The notes below the pieces were generated by a model, which did not search any database, had not been told where the DNA came from, and worked only from the letters and a program-made list of their open reading frames with translations. Position numbers and translations under genes: made by a program. A DNA stretch of 64,000 nt, from contig NW_027490483.1 of NCBI RefSeq assembly GCF_050948175.1, positions 62,001-126,000 on the forward strand. The letters run 5' to 3'. Every line of letters begins with the position of its first letter. The first letter of the stretch is position 1. Below are positions 41,347 through 56,100 of this stretch, in pieces. This DNA comes from Xylocopa sonorina (Eukaryota; Arthropoda; Insecta; Hymenoptera; Apidae).

Positions 41347-44300
41347 ATCTCATTTCTATGTTTCATGGTAAGATATAATATGATTTGCGAAGTGTTATGT
41401 ATTCCTCGTCTACACTTCAAATGAATGTAAATGCGACACTTCCTTGCAAGGAAATAGCGTTTGCAGATGTCTACGTATCGAAGCAATAGAGTTCAAATGC
41501 TTCTTAAGACGCGATATCGCATGTCATTTCTATGTTTCATGGTAAGATATAATATGATTGGGGAAGTGTTATGTATTACTCGTCTACACTTCAAATGAAT
41601 GTAAATGCGACACTTCCTTGCAAGGAAATAGCGTTTGCAGATGTCTACGTATCGAAGCAATAGAGTTCAAATGCTTCTTAAGACGCGATATCGCATGTCA
41701 TTTCTATGTTTCATGGTAAGATATAATATGATTGGGGAAGTGTTATGTATTACTCGTCTACACTTCAAATGAATGTAAATGCGACACTTCCTTGCAAGGA
41801 AATAGCGTTTGCAGATGTCTACGTATCGTAGCAATAGAGTTCTTATGATTCTTAAAACGCGATATCGCATCTCATTTCTATGTTTCATGGTAAGATATAA
41901 TATGATTTGCGAAGTGTTATGTATTCCTCGTCTACACTTCAAATGAATGTAAATGCGACACTTCCTTGCAAGGAAATAGCGTTTGCAGATGTCTACGTAT
42001 CGAAGCAATAGAGTTCAAATGCTTCTTAAGACGCGATATCGCATGTCATTTCTATGTTTCATGGTAAGATATAATATGATTGGGGAAGTGTTATGTATTA
42101 CTCGCCTACACTTCAAATGAATGTAAATGCGACACTTCCTTGCAAGGAAATAGCGTTTGCAGATGTCTACGTATCGTAGCAATAGAGTTCTTATGATTCT
42201 TAAAACGCGATATCGCATCACATTTCTATGTTTCATGGTAAGATATAATATGATTTGCGAAGTGTCATGTATTCCCCGTCTACACTTCAAATGAATGTAA
42301 ATGCCACACTTCCCTGCTAGGAAACAGCGTCTGCAGATGACTAGGTATCGTAGCAATAGAGTTCTAATGCTTCTTATAGCGCGATATCGCATCTCATTTC
42401 TATGTTTCATGGTAAGATATAATATGATTGGATAAGTGTTATGTATTCCTCGTCTACACTTCAAATGAATGTAAATGCGACACTTCCTTGCAAGGAAATG
42501 GCGTTTGCAAATGTCTACCTATCTTAGCAATAGTGTTCTAATACTTCTTAAAACGCGATATCGCATCTCATTTCTATGTTTCATGGTAAGATATAATATG
42601 ATTTGCGAAGTGTTATGTATTCCTCGTCTACACTTCAAATGAATGTAAATGCGACACTTCCTTGCAAGGAAATAGCGTTTGCAAATGTCTACCTATCGTA
42701 GCAATACTGTTCTAATGATTCTTAAAACGCGATATCGCATCTCATTTCTATGTTTCATGGTATGGTATAATATGATTTGCGAAGTGTTATGTATTCCTCG
42801 TCTACACTTCGAATGAATGTAAATGCGACACTTCCTCGCTAGGACATAGCGTTTGCAGATGTCTACCTATCGTAGCAATAGTGTTCTAATGATTCTTAAA
42901 ACGCGATATCGCATCTCATTTCTATGTTTCATGGTAAGATATAATATGATTTGCGACGTGTCATGTATTCTTCGTCTACACTTCAAATGAATGTAAATGC
43001 GACTCTTCCTTGCAAGGAAATAGCGTTTGCATATGTCTACGTATCGTAGCAATAGAGTTCTAATGCTTCTTAAAACGACATATCGCTCCTCATTTCCATG
43101 TTTCATGGTAAGGTATAATATGATTTGCGAAGTGCTATGTATTACTCGTCTACACTTCAAATGAATGTAAATGCGACACTTCCTTGCAAGGAAATAGCGT
43201 TTGCAGATGACTAGGTATCGTAGCAATAGAGTTCTATTGCTTCTTAAAGCGCGATATCGCATCTCATTTCTATGTTTCATGGTAAGATAAAATATGATTT
43301 GCGAAGTGTCATGTATTCTTCGTCTACACATCAAATGAATGTAAATGCGACTCTTCCTTGCAAGGAAATAGCGTTTGCAGATGTCTACGTATCGAAGCAA
43401 TAGAGTTCAAGTGCTTCTTAGGACGCGATATCGCATCTCATTTCTATGTTTCATGGTAAGATATAATATGATTTGCGAAGTGTTCTGTATTCCTCGTCTA
43501 CACTTCAAATGAATGTAAATGCGACACTTCCTTGCTAGGAAATAGCGTTTGCAGATGTCTACCTATCGTAGCAATAGAGTTCTAATGCTTCTTAAAACGC
43601 GATATCGCATCTCATTTCTATGTTTCATGGTAAGATATAATATGATTGGATAAGTGTTATGTATTCCTCGTCTACACTTCAAATGAATGTAAATGCGACT
43701 CTTCCTTGCAAGGAAATAGCGTTTGCAAATGTCTACCTATCTTAGCAATAGTGTTCTAATACTTCTTAAAACGCGATATCGCATCTCATTTCTATGTTTC
43801 ATGGTAAGATATAATATGATTTGCGAAGTGTTATGTATTCCTCGTCTACACTTCAAATGAATGTAAATGCGACACTTCCTTGCAAGGAAATAGCGTTTGC
43901 AGATGTCTACGTATCGAAGCAATAGAGTTCAAGTGCTTCTTAAGACGCGATATCGCATCTCATTTCTATGTTTCATGGTAAGATATAATATGATTTGCGA
44001 AGTGTTATGTATTCCTCGTCTACACTTCAAATGAATGTAAATGCGACACTTCCTTGCAAGGAAATAGCGTTTGCAGATGTCTACCTATCGTAGCAATAGT
44101 GTTCTAATGCTTCTTAAAACGACATATCGCTCCTCATTTCCATGTTTCATGGTAAGGTATAATATGATTTGCGAAGTGTTATGTATTACTCGTCTACACT
44201 TCAAATGAATGTAAATGCGACACTTCCTTGCTAGGAAATAGCGTTTGCAGATATCTACCTATCTTAGCAATAGAGTTCTAATGCTTCTTAAAACGCGATA

Positions 44301-44360
44301 TCGCATCTCATTTCTATGTTTCATGGTAAGATATAATATGATTTGCGAAGTGTTATGTAT

Positions 44361-45752
44361 TCCTCTTCTACACTTCAAATGAATGTAAATGCGACACTTC
44401 CTTGCAAGGAAATAGCGTTTGCAGATATCTACGTATCGAAGCAATAGAGTTCAAATTCTCATTAAGACGCGATATCGCATCTCATTTCTATGTTTCATGG
44501 TAAGATATAATATGATTTGCGATGTGTATTGTATTCCTCGTCTGCACTTCAAATGAATGTAAATGCGACACTTCCTTGCAAGGAAATAGCGATTGCAAGT
44601 GTCTACCTATCGTAGCAATAGTGTTCTAATGCTTCTTAAAACGCGATATCGCATCTCATTTCTATGTTTCATGGTAAGATATAATATGATTTGCGACGTG
44701 TCATGTATTCTTCGTCTACACTTCAAATGAATGTAAATGCGACTCTTCCTTGCAAGGAAATAGCGTTTGCATATGTCTACGTATCGTAGCAATAGAGTTC
44801 TTATGATTCATAAAACGCGATATCGCATCTCATTTGTATGTTTCATGGTAAGGTATAATATGATTTGCGAAGTGTTATGTATTCCTCGTCTACACTTCAA
44901 ATGAATGTAAATGCGACACTTCCTTCCAAGGAAATAGCGTTTGGAGATGACTACGTATCGTAGCAATAGAGTTCTTATGATTCTTAAAACGCGACAACGC
45001 ATCTCATTTCTGTGTTTCATGGTAAGATATAATATGATTTGCGAAGTGTTATGTATTCCTCGTCCACACTTCAAATGAATGTGAATGCGGCACTTCCTTG
45101 CTAGGATATAGCGTTTGCAGATGTCTACGTATCGTAGCAATAGATTTCCAATGCTTCTTAAAACGCGAAATCGCATCACATTTTTATGTTTCATGGTAAG
45201 ATATAATAAGATTTGCGAAGTGTCATGTATTCCCCGTCTACACTTCAAATGAATGTAAATGCCACACTTCCCTGCTAGGAAATAGCGTCTGCAGATGACT
45301 AGGGATCGTAGCAATAGAGTTCTAATGCTTCTTAAAGCGCGATATCGCATCTCATTTCTATGTTTCATGGTAAGATAAAATATGATTTGCGAAGTGTCAT
45401 GTATTGTTCGTCTACACATCAAATGAATGTAAATGGGACTCTTCCTTGCAAGGAAATAGCGTTTGCAGATGTCTACGTATCGTAGCAATAGAGTTCCAAT
45501 GCTTCTTAAAACGCGATATCGCACCTCATTTCTGTGTTTCATGGTAAGATATAATATGGTTTGCGAGTTGTCATGTATTCCCCGTCTACACTTCAAATGA
45601 ATGTAAATGCCACACTTCCCTGCTAGGAAATAGCGTCTGCAGATGACTAGGTATCGTAGCAATAGAGTTCTAATGCTTCTTAAAGCGCGATATCGCATCA
45701 CATTTCTATGTTTCATGGTAAGATAGAATATGATTCGCGAAGTGTTATGTAG
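44361..45752. repeat. 1392-bp (8-monomer) higher-order repeat, copy 1
   Basis: Exactly eight monomers, repeated in tandem at 45753-47144. The left limit lies just after 44360 (T), which differs from 45752 (G). Uncommon shared variants identify the pair: GTGTATTGTATTCC near 44525 and 45917, GCGACAACGC near 44991 and 46383, and GTATTGTTCG near 45403 and 46795. I saw no difference between the copies in the parts compared. Confidence 0.92.
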
Positions 45753-47144
45753 TCCTCTTCTACACTTCAAATGAATGTAAATGCGACACTTCCTTGCAAG
45801 GAAATAGCGTTTGCAGATATCTACGTATCGAAGCAATAGAGTTCAAATTCTCATTAAGACGCGATATCGCATCTCATTTCTATGTTTCATGGTAAGATAT
45901 AATATGATTTGCGATGTGTATTGTATTCCTCGTCTGCACTTCAAATGAATGTAAATGCGACACTTCCTTGCAAGGAAATAGCGATTGCAAGTGTCTACCT
46001 ATCGTAGCAATAGTGTTCTAATGCTTCTTAAAACGCGATATCGCATCTCATTTCTATGTTTCATGGTAAGATATAATATGATTTGCGACGTGTCATGTAT
46101 TCTTCGTCTACACTTCAAATGAATGTAAATGCGACTCTTCCTTGCAAGGAAATAGCGTTTGCATATGTCTACGTATCGTAGCAATAGAGTTCTTATGATT
46201 CATAAAACGCGATATCGCATCTCATTTGTATGTTTCATGGTAAGGTATAATATGATTTGCGAAGTGTTATGTATTCCTCGTCTACACTTCAAATGAATGT
46301 AAATGCGACACTTCCTTCCAAGGAAATAGCGTTTGGAGATGACTACGTATCGTAGCAATAGAGTTCTTATGATTCTTAAAACGCGACAACGCATCTCATT
46401 TCTGTGTTTCATGGTAAGATATAATATGATTTGCGAAGTGTTATGTATTCCTCGTCCACACTTCAAATGAATGTGAATGCGGCACTTCCTTGCTAGGATA
46501 TAGCGTTTGCAGATGTCTACGTATCGTAGCAATAGATTTCCAATGCTTCTTAAAACGCGAAATCGCATCACATTTTTATGTTTCATGGTAAGATATAATA
46601 AGATTTGCGAAGTGTCATGTATTCCCCGTCTACACTTCAAATGAATGTAAATGCCACACTTCCCTGCTAGGAAATAGCGTCTGCAGATGACTAGGGATCG
46701 TAGCAATAGAGTTCTAATGCTTCTTAAAGCGCGATATCGCATCTCATTTCTATGTTTCATGGTAAGATAAAATATGATTTGCGAAGTGTCATGTATTGTT
46801 CGTCTACACATCAAATGAATGTAAATGGGACTCTTCCTTGCAAGGAAATAGCGTTTGCAGATGTCTACGTATCGTAGCAATAGAGTTCCAATGCTTCTTA
46901 AAACGCGATATCGCACCTCATTTCTGTGTTTCATGGTAAGATATAATATGGTTTGCGAGTTGTCATGTATTCCCCGTCTACACTTCAAATGAATGTAAAT
47001 GCCACACTTCCCTGCTAGGAAATAGCGTCTGCAGATGACTAGGTATCGTAGCAATAGAGTTCTAATGCTTCTTAAAGCGCGATATCGCATCACATTTCTA
47101 TGTTTCATGGTAAGATAGAATATGATTCGCGAAGTGTTATGTAG
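45753..47144. repeat. 1392-bp (8-monomer) higher-order repeat, copy 2
   Basis: Second tandem copy of 44361-45752. It ends where 47150 (CCTCGTC) stops matching the unit start (CCTCTTC at 44366). Part of its content (monomers near 46.6-47.1 kb) is related to the units of the next domain. Confidence 0.92.
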
Positions 47145-50100
47145 TCCTCGTCTACACTTCAAATGAATGTAAATGCGACACTTCCTTGCTAGGAAATAGC
47201 GTTTGCAGATGTCTACCTATCGTAGCAATAGAGTTCTAATGCTTCTTAAAACGCGATATCGCATCTCATTTCTATGTTTCATGGTAAGATATAATATGAT
47301 TGGAGAAGTGTTATGTATTCCTCGTCTACACTTCAAATGAATGTAAATGCGAAACTTCCTTGCAAGGAAATAGCGTTTGCAAATGACTACCTATCTTAGC
47401 AATAGTGTTCTAATACTTCTTAAAACGCGATATCGCATCTCATTTCCATGTTTCATGGTAAGATATAATATGATTTGCGAAGTGTTATGTATTACTCGTC
47501 TACACTTCAAATGAACGTAAATGCGACACTTCCTTGCAAGGAAATAGCGTTTGCAGATGTCTACGTATCGTAGCAATAGAGTTCTTATGATTCTTAAAAA
47601 GCGATATCGTATCTCATTTCTATGTTTCATGGTAAGACATAATATGATTTGGGAAGTGTTATGTATTCCTCGTCTACACTTCAAATGAATGTAAATGCGA
47701 CACTTCCTTGTAAGGAAATAGCGTTTGCAGATGTCTACGTATCGTAGCAATAGAGTTCTTATGATTCATAAAACGCGATATCGCATCTCATTTCTATGTT
47801 TCATGGTAAGATATAATAAGATTTGCGAAGTGTCATGTATTCCCCGTCTACACTTCAAATGAATGTAAATGCCACACTTCCCTGCTAGGAAATAGCGTCT
47901 GCGGATGACTAGGCATCGTAGCAATAGAGTTCTAATGCTTCTTAAAGCGCGATATCGCATCTCATTTCTATGTTTCATGGTAAGATAAAATATGATTTGC
48001 GAAGTGTCATGTATTGTTCGTCTACACATCAAATGAATGTACATGCGACACTTCCTTGCAAGGAAATAGCGATTGCAGATGTCTACGTATCGTAGCAATA
48101 GAGTTCAAATGCTTCTTAAAACGAGATATCGCATCTCATTTCTATGTTTCATGACAAGATGTAATATTCATTGCGAAGTGTTATGTATTTCTCGTCTTCA
48201 CTTCAAATGAATGTAAATGCGACTCTTCCTTGCAAGGAAATAGCGTTTGCAGATGTCTACGTATCGTAGCAATAGAGTTCCAATGCTTCTTAAAACGCGA
48301 TATCGCACCTCATTTCTGTGTTTCATGGTAAGATATAATATGGTTTGCGAAGTGTCATGTATTCCCCGTCTACACTTCAAATGAATGTAAATGCCACACT
48401 TCCCTGCTAGGAAATAGCGTCTGCAGATGACTAGGTATCGTAGCAATAGAGTTCTAATGCTTCTTAAAGCGCGATATCGCATCTCATTTCTATGTTTCAT
48501 GGTAAGATAGAATATGATTCGCGAAGTGTTATGTAGTCCTCGTCTACACTTCAAATGAATGTAAATGCGACACTTCCTTGCTAGGAAATAGCGTTTGCAG
48601 ATGTCTACCTATCGTAGCAATAGAGTTCTAATGCTTCTTAAAACGCGATATCGCATCTCATTTCTATGTTTCATTGTAAGATATAATATGATTGGAGAAG
48701 TGTTATGTATTCCTCGTCTACACTTCAAATGAATGTAAATGCGACACTTCCTTGCAAGGAAATAGCGTTTGCAAATGTCTACCTATCTTAGCAATAGTGT
48801 TCTAATACTTCTTAAAACGCGATATCGCATCTCATTTCCATGTTCCATGGTAAGATATAATATGATTTGCGAAGTGTTATGTATTCCTCTTCTACACTTC
48901 AAATGAATGTAAAAGCGATACTTCCTTGCTAGGAAATAGCGATGCAGATGTCTACCTATCGTAGCAATAGAGTTCTAATGCTTCTTAAAGCGCGATATCG
49001 CATCTCATTTCCATGTTTCATGGTAAGATATAATATGATTTGCGAAGTGTTATGTATTACTCGTCTACACTTCAAATGAATGTAAATGCGACACTTCCTT
49101 GCAAGGAAATAGCGTTTGCAGATGTCTACGTATCGTAGCAATAGAGTTCTTATGATTCTTAAAAAGCGATATCGTATCTCATTTCTATGTTTCATGGTAA
49201 GACATAATATGATTTGGGAAGTGTTATGTATTCCTCGTCTACACTTCAAATGAATGTAAATGCGACACTTCCTTGCAAGGAAATAGCGTTTGCAGATGTC
49301 TACGTATCGTAGCAATAGAGTTCTTATGATTCATAAAACGCGATATCGCATCTCATTTCTATGTTTCATGGTAAGATATAATAAGATTTGCGAAGTGTCA
49401 TGTATTCCCCGTCTACACTTCAAATGAATGTAAATGCCACACTTCCCTGCTAGGAAATAGCGTCTGCGGATGACTAGGCATCGTAGCAATAGAGTTCTAA
49501 TGCTTCTTAAAGCGCGATATCGCATCTCATTTCTATGTTTCATGGTAAGATAAAATATGATTTGCGAAGTGTCATGTATTGTTCGTCTACACATCAAATG
49601 AATGTACATGCGACACTTCCTTGCAAGGAAATAGCGATTGCAGATGTCTACGTATCGTAGCAATAGAGTTCAAATGCTTCTTAAAACGAGATATCGCATC
49701 TCATTTCTATGTTTCATGACAAGATGTAATATTCATTGCGAAGTGTTATGTATTTCTCGTCTTCACTTCAAATGAATGTAAATGCGACTCTTCCTTGCAA
49801 GGAAATAGCGTTTGCAGATGTCTACGTATCGTAGCAATAGAGTTCCAATGCTTCTTAAAACGCGATATCGCACCTCATTTCTGTGTTTCATGGTAAGATA
49901 TAATATGGTTTGCGAGTTGTCATGTATTCCCCGTCTACACTTCAAATGAATGTAAATGCCACACTTCCCTGCTAGGAAATAGCGTCTGCAGATGACTAGG
50001 TATCGTAGCAATAGAGTTCTAATGCTTCTTAAAGCGCGATATCGCATCACATTTCTATGTTTCATGGTAAGATAGAATATGATTCGCGAAGTGTTATGTA

Positions 50101-53100
50101 GTCCTCGTCTACACTTCAAATGAATGTAAATGCGACACTTCCTTGCTAGGAAATAGCGTTTGCAGATGTCTACCTATCGTAGCAATAGAGTTCTAATGCT
50201 TCTTAAAACGCGATATCGCATCTCATTTCTATGTTTCATGGTAAGATATAATATGATTGGAGAAGTCTTATGTATTCCTCGTCTACACTTCAAATGAATG
50301 TAAATGCGAAACTTCCTTGCAAGGAAATAGCGTTTGCAAATGACTACCTATCTTAGCAATAGTGTTCTAATACTTCTTAAAACGCGATATCGCATCTCAT
50401 TTCCATGTTCCATGGTAAGATATAATATGATTTGCGGAGTGTTATGTGTTCCTCGTCTACACTTCAAATGAATGCAAACGCGACACTTCCTCGCTAGGAT
50501 ATAGCGTTTGCAGATGCCTACGTATCGTAGCAGTAGAGTTCTCATGCTTCTTAAAACGCGATATCGCATCCCATTTCTATGTTTCATGGTAAGATATAAT
50601 ATGATTTGCGAAGTGTTATGTATTCCTCGTCTACACAACAAATGAATGTAAATGCGACACTTCCTTGCAAGGAAATAGCGTTTGCAGATGTCTACGTATC
50701 GTAGCAATGGATTTCTGATGCTTCTTAAAACGCGATATCGCATCTCATTTCTATGTTTCATGGTAAGATATAATATGCTTTGCGAAGTGTCATGTATTCC
50801 TCGTCCACGCTTCAAATGAATGTAAATGCGACACTTCCTTGCAACGAAATAGCGTTTGCAGATGTCTGCGTATCGTAGCAGTAGAATTCTAATGCTTCTT
50901 AAAACGCGATATTGCATCTCATATCTATGTTTCATGATAAGATATAATATTCATTGCGAAGTGTTATGTATTCCTCTACTACACTTCAAATGAATGTAAA
51001 AGCGATACTTCCTTGCTAGGAAATAGCGATGCAGATGTCTACCTATCGTAGCAATAGTGTTCTAATGCTTCTTAAAACGCGATATCGCATCTCATTTCCA
51101 TGTTTCATGGTAAGATATAATATGATTTGCGAAGTGTTATGTATTACTCGTCTACACTTCAAATGAATGTAAATGCGACACTTCCTTGCAAGGAAATAGC
51201 GTTTGCAGATGTCTACGTATCGTAGCAATAGAGTTCTTATGATTCTTAAAAAGCGATATCGTATCTCATTTCTATGTTTCATGGTAAGACATAATATGAT
51301 TTGGGAAGTGTTATGTATTCCTCGTCTACACTTCAAATGAATGTAAATGCGACACTTCCTTGCAAGGAAATAGCGTTTGCAGATGTCTACGTATCGTAGC
51401 AATAGAGTTCTTATGATTCATAAAACGCGATATCGCATCTCATTTCTATGTTTCATGGTAAGATATAATAAGATTTGCGAAGTGTCATGTATTCCCCGTC
51501 TACACTTCAAATGAATGTAAATGCCACACTTCCCTGCTAGGAAATAGCGTCTGCGGATGACTAGGCATCGTAGCAATAGAGTTCTAATGCTTCTTAAAGC
51601 GCGATATCGCATCTCATTTCTATGTTTCATGGTAAGATAAAATATGATTTGCGAAGTGTCATGTATTGTTCGTCTACACATCAAATGAATGTACATGCGA
51701 CACTTCCTTGCAAGGAAATAGCGATTGCAGATGTCTACGTATCGTAGCAATAGAGTTCAAATGCTTCTTAAAACGAGATATCGCATCTCATTTCTATGTT
51801 TCATGACAAGATGTAATATTCATTGCGAAGTGTTATGTATTTCTCGTCTTCACTTCAAATGAATGTAAATGCGACTCTTCCTTGCAAGGAAATAGCGTTT
51901 GCAGATGTCTACGTATCGTAGCAATAGAGTTCCAATGCTTCTTAAAACGCGATATCGCACCTCATTTCTGTGTTTCATGGTAAGATATAATATGGTTTGC
52001 GAAGTGTCATGTATTCCCCGTCTACACTTCAAATGAATGTAAATGCCACACTTCCCTGCTAGGAAATAGCGTCTGCAGATGACTAGGTATCGTAGCAATA
52101 GAGTTCTAATGCTTCTTAAAGCGCGATATCGCATCTCATTTCTATGTTTCATGGTAAGATAGAATATGATTCGCGAAGTGTTATGTAGTCCTCGTCTACA
52201 CTTCAAATGAATGTAAATGCGACACTTCCTTGCTAGGAAATAGCGTTTGCAGATGTCTACCTATCGTAGCAATAGAGTTCTAATGCTTCTTAAAACGCGA
52301 TATCGCATCTCATTTCTATGTTTCATTGTAAGATATAATATGATTGGAGAAGTGTTATGTATTCCTCGTCTACACTTCAAATGAATGTAAATGCGACACT
52401 TCCTTGCAAGGAAATAGCGTTTGCAAATGTCTACCTATCTTAGCAATAGTGATCTAATACTTCTTAAAACGCGATATCGCATCTCATTTCCATGTTCCAT
52501 GGTAAGATATAATATGATTTGCGAAGTGTTATGTATTCCTCTTCTACACTTCAAATGAATGTAAAAGCGATACTTCCTTGCTAGGAAATAGCGATGCAGA
52601 TGTCTACCTATCGTAGCAATAGAGTTCTAATGCTTCTTAAAGCGCGATATCGCATCTCATTTCCATGTTTCATGGTAAGATATAATATGATTTGCGAAGT
52701 GTTATGTATTACTCGTCTACACTTCAAATGAATGTAAATGCGACACTTCCTTGCAAGGAAATAGCGTTTGCAGATGTCTACGTATCGTAGCAATAGAGTT
52801 CTTATGATTCATAAAACGCGATATCGCATCTCATTTCTATGTTTCATGGTAAGATATAATAAGATTTGCGAAGTGTCATGTATTCCCCGTCTACACTTCA
52901 AATGAATGTAAATGCCACACTTCCCTGCTAGGAAATAGCGTCTGCAGATGACTAGGGATCGTAGCAATAGAGTTCTAATGCTTCTTAAAGCGCGATATCG
53001 CATCTCATTTCTATGTTTCATGGTAAGATAAAATATGATTTGCGAAGTGTCATGTATTGTTCGTCTACACATCAAATGAATGTACATGCGACACTTCCTT

Positions 53101-56100
53101 GCAAGGAAATAGCGATTGCAGATGTCTACGTATCGTAGCAATAGAGTTCAAATGCTTCTTAAAACGAGATATCGCATCTCATTTCTATGTTTCATGACAA
53201 GATGTAATATTCATTGCGAAGTGTTATGTATTTCTCGTCTACACTTCAAATGAATGTAAATGCGACACTTCCTTGCTAGGAATTAGCGTTTGCAGATGTC
53301 AACGTATCGTAGCAATAGAGATCTAATGGTCCTTAAAACGCGATATCGCATCTCATTTCTATGTTTCATGGTAAGATATGATATGATTTACGAAGTGTTA
53401 TGTAGTCCACGTCTACACTTCAAATGAATGTGAATGCGACACCTCCTTGCTAGGAAATAGCGTTTGCAGATGTCTACGTATCGTAGGGATGGAGTTTTAG
53501 TGCTTCTTAAAACGAGATATCGCATCTCATTTCTATGTTTCATGATAAGATGCTATATTCATTGCGAAGTGTTATGTAGTCCACGTCTACACTTCAAATG
53601 AATGTGAATGCGACACTTCCTTGCTAGGTAATAGCGTTTGCAGATGTCTACGTATCGTAGGGATGGAGTTCTAGTGCTTCTTAAAACGTGATATCGCATC
53701 TCATTTCTATGTTTCATGATAAGATGTAATATTCATTGCGAAGTGTTATGTTGTCCTCGTCTACACTTTAAATGAATGTAAATGCGACACTTCCTTGCTA
53801 GGAAATAGCGTTTGCAGATGTCTACGTATCGAAGCGATAGAGTTCAAATGCTTCTTAAAACGAGATATTGCATCTCATATCTATGTTTCATGGTAAGATA
53901 TAATATTCATTGCGAAGTGTTACGCATTCCTCGTCTACGATTCAAATGGATGTAAATGCGACACTTCCTTGCTACGAAGTAGCGTTTGCAAATGTCCACG
54001 TATCGAAGCAATAGAGTTCAAATGCTTCTTTAAACGCGATATCGCATCTCATATCTATGTTTCATGGTAAGATAGAATATGATTTGCGAAGTGTTATGTA
54101 GTCCTGGTCTACACTTCAAATGAATGTAAATGCGACACATCCTTGCTAGGAAATAGCGTTTGCAGATGTCTACGTATCGTAGGGATGGGGTTCTAATGCT
54201 TCTTAGAACGTGATATCGCATCTCACTTCTATGTTTCATGATAAGATGTAATATTCATTGCGAAGTGTTATGTATTCCTCGTCTACACTTCAAATGAATG
54301 TAAATGCGACACTTCCTTCCAAGGAAATAGCGTTTGCAGATGTTTACGTATCGTAGGGATAGAGTTCTAATGCTTCTCAAAACGCGATATCGCATCTCAT
54401 TTCTATGTTGCATGATAGGATATAATATTCATTGTAAAGTGTTATGTATACTTCATATTCTCTTCAGAAGAATGTAAATGCGAAACTTCCTTGTAAGGAA
54501 ATAGCGTTTGCAAATGTCTACCTATCTTAGCAATAGTGTTCTAATACTTCTTAAAACGCGATATCGCATCTCATTTCCATGTTCCATGGTAAGATATAAT
54601 ATGATTTGCGGAGTGTTATGTGTTCCTCGTCTACACTTCAAATGAATGCAAACGCGACACTTCCTCGCTAGGATATAGCGTTTGCAGATGCCTACGTATC
54701 GTAGCAGTAGAGTTCTCATGCTTCTTAAAACGCGATATCGCATCCCATTTCTATGTTTCATGGTAAGATATAATATGATTTGCGAAGTGTTATGTATTCC
54801 TCGTCTACACAACAAATGAATGTAAATGCGACACTTCCTTGCAAGGAAATAGCGTTTGCAGATGTCTACGTATCGTAGCAATGGATTTCTGATGCTTCTT
54901 AAAACGCGAAATCGCATCTCATTTCTATGTTTCATGGTAAGATATAATATGCTTTGCGAAGTGTCATGTATTCCTCGTCCACGCTTCAAATGAATGTAAA
55001 TGCGACACTTCCTTGCAACGAAATAGCGTTTGCAGATGTCTGCGTATCGTAGCAGTAGAATTCTAATGCTTCTTAAAACGCGATATTGCATCTCATATCT
55101 ATGTTTCATGATAAGATATAATATTCATTGCGAAGTGTTATGTATTCCTCTTCTACACTTCAAATGAATGTAAAAGCGATACTTCCTTGCTAGGAAATAG
55201 CGATGCAGATGTCTACCTATCGTAGCAATAGAGTTCTAATGCTTCTTAAAACGCGATATCGCATCTCATTTCCATGTTTCATGGTAAGATATAATATGAT
55301 TTGCGAAGTGTTATGTATTACTCGTCTACACTTCAAATGAATGTAAATGCGACACTTCCTTGCAAGGAAATAGCGTTTGCAGATGTCTACGTATCGTAGC
55401 AATAGAGTTCTTATGATTCTTAAAAAGCGATATCGTATCTCATTTCTATGTTTCATGGTAAGACATAATATGATTTGCGAAGTGTTATGTATTCCTCGTC
55501 TACACTTCAAATGAATGTAAATGCGACACTTCCTTGCAAGGAAATAGCGTTTGCAGATGTCTACGTATCGTAGCAATAGAGTTCTTATGATTCATAAAAC
55601 GCGATATCGCATCTCATTTCTATGTTTCATGGTAAGATATAATAAGATTTGCGAAGTGTCATGTATTCCCCGTCTACACTTCAAATGAATGTAAATGCCA
55701 CACTTCCCTGCTAGGAAATAGCGTCTGCGGATGACTAGGGATCGTGGCAATAGAGTTCTAATGCTTCTTAAAGCGCGATATCGCATCTCATTTCTATGTT
55801 TCATGGTAGGATAAAATATGATTTGCGAAGTGTCATGTATTGTTCGTCTACACATCAAATGAATGTACATGCGACACTTCCTTGCAAGGAAATAGCGATT
55901 GCAGATGTCTACGTATCGTAGCAATAGAGTTCAAATGCTTCTTAAAACGAGATATCGCATCTCATTTCTATGTTTCATGACAAGATGTAATATTCATTGC
56001 GAAGTGTTATGTATTTCTCGTCTTCACTTCAAATGAATGTAAATGCGACTCTTCCTTGCAAGGAAATAGCGTTTGCAGATGTCTACGTATCGTAGCAATA

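Larger units (their letters stand above)
41243..41416. repeat. Representative consensus-like satellite monomer
   Basis: This 174-bp copy is close to my hand consensus. In order it holds an AT-rich start with TCAAATGAATG, a 14-bp palindrome (24-37 of the monomer), GTTTGCAGATG, a 13-bp hairpin-like dyad (55-67), the GAGTTC region, a 10-bp palindrome with GATATC (95-104), CATTTCTATGTTTCATGG, an AT-rich stretch (TATAATATGATT), then TGCGAAGTG and CCTCGTCTACACT. Sites that vary between subfamilies include the centre of the first palindrome, the two arms of the dyad, the GATTTGCG/TTCATTGCG/GATTGGGG segment and the bases around TATGTATTC. Confidence 0.9.
40519..44360. repeat. Satellite domain E including a 522-bp (3-monomer) unit
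   Basis: All satellite. From about 41.0 to 42.1 kb the variant GCATGTCATTTC occurs at 41171, 41519, 41693 and 42041. Spacings of 348, 174 and 348 bp give an offset of 522 for the pairs 41171/41693 and 41519/42041, a three-monomer unit present twice. The rest (42.1-44.36 kb) is a mixture of monomer variants, including the CCACACTTCCCTGCTAGG form near 42305. No gene is seen. Confidence 0.85.
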
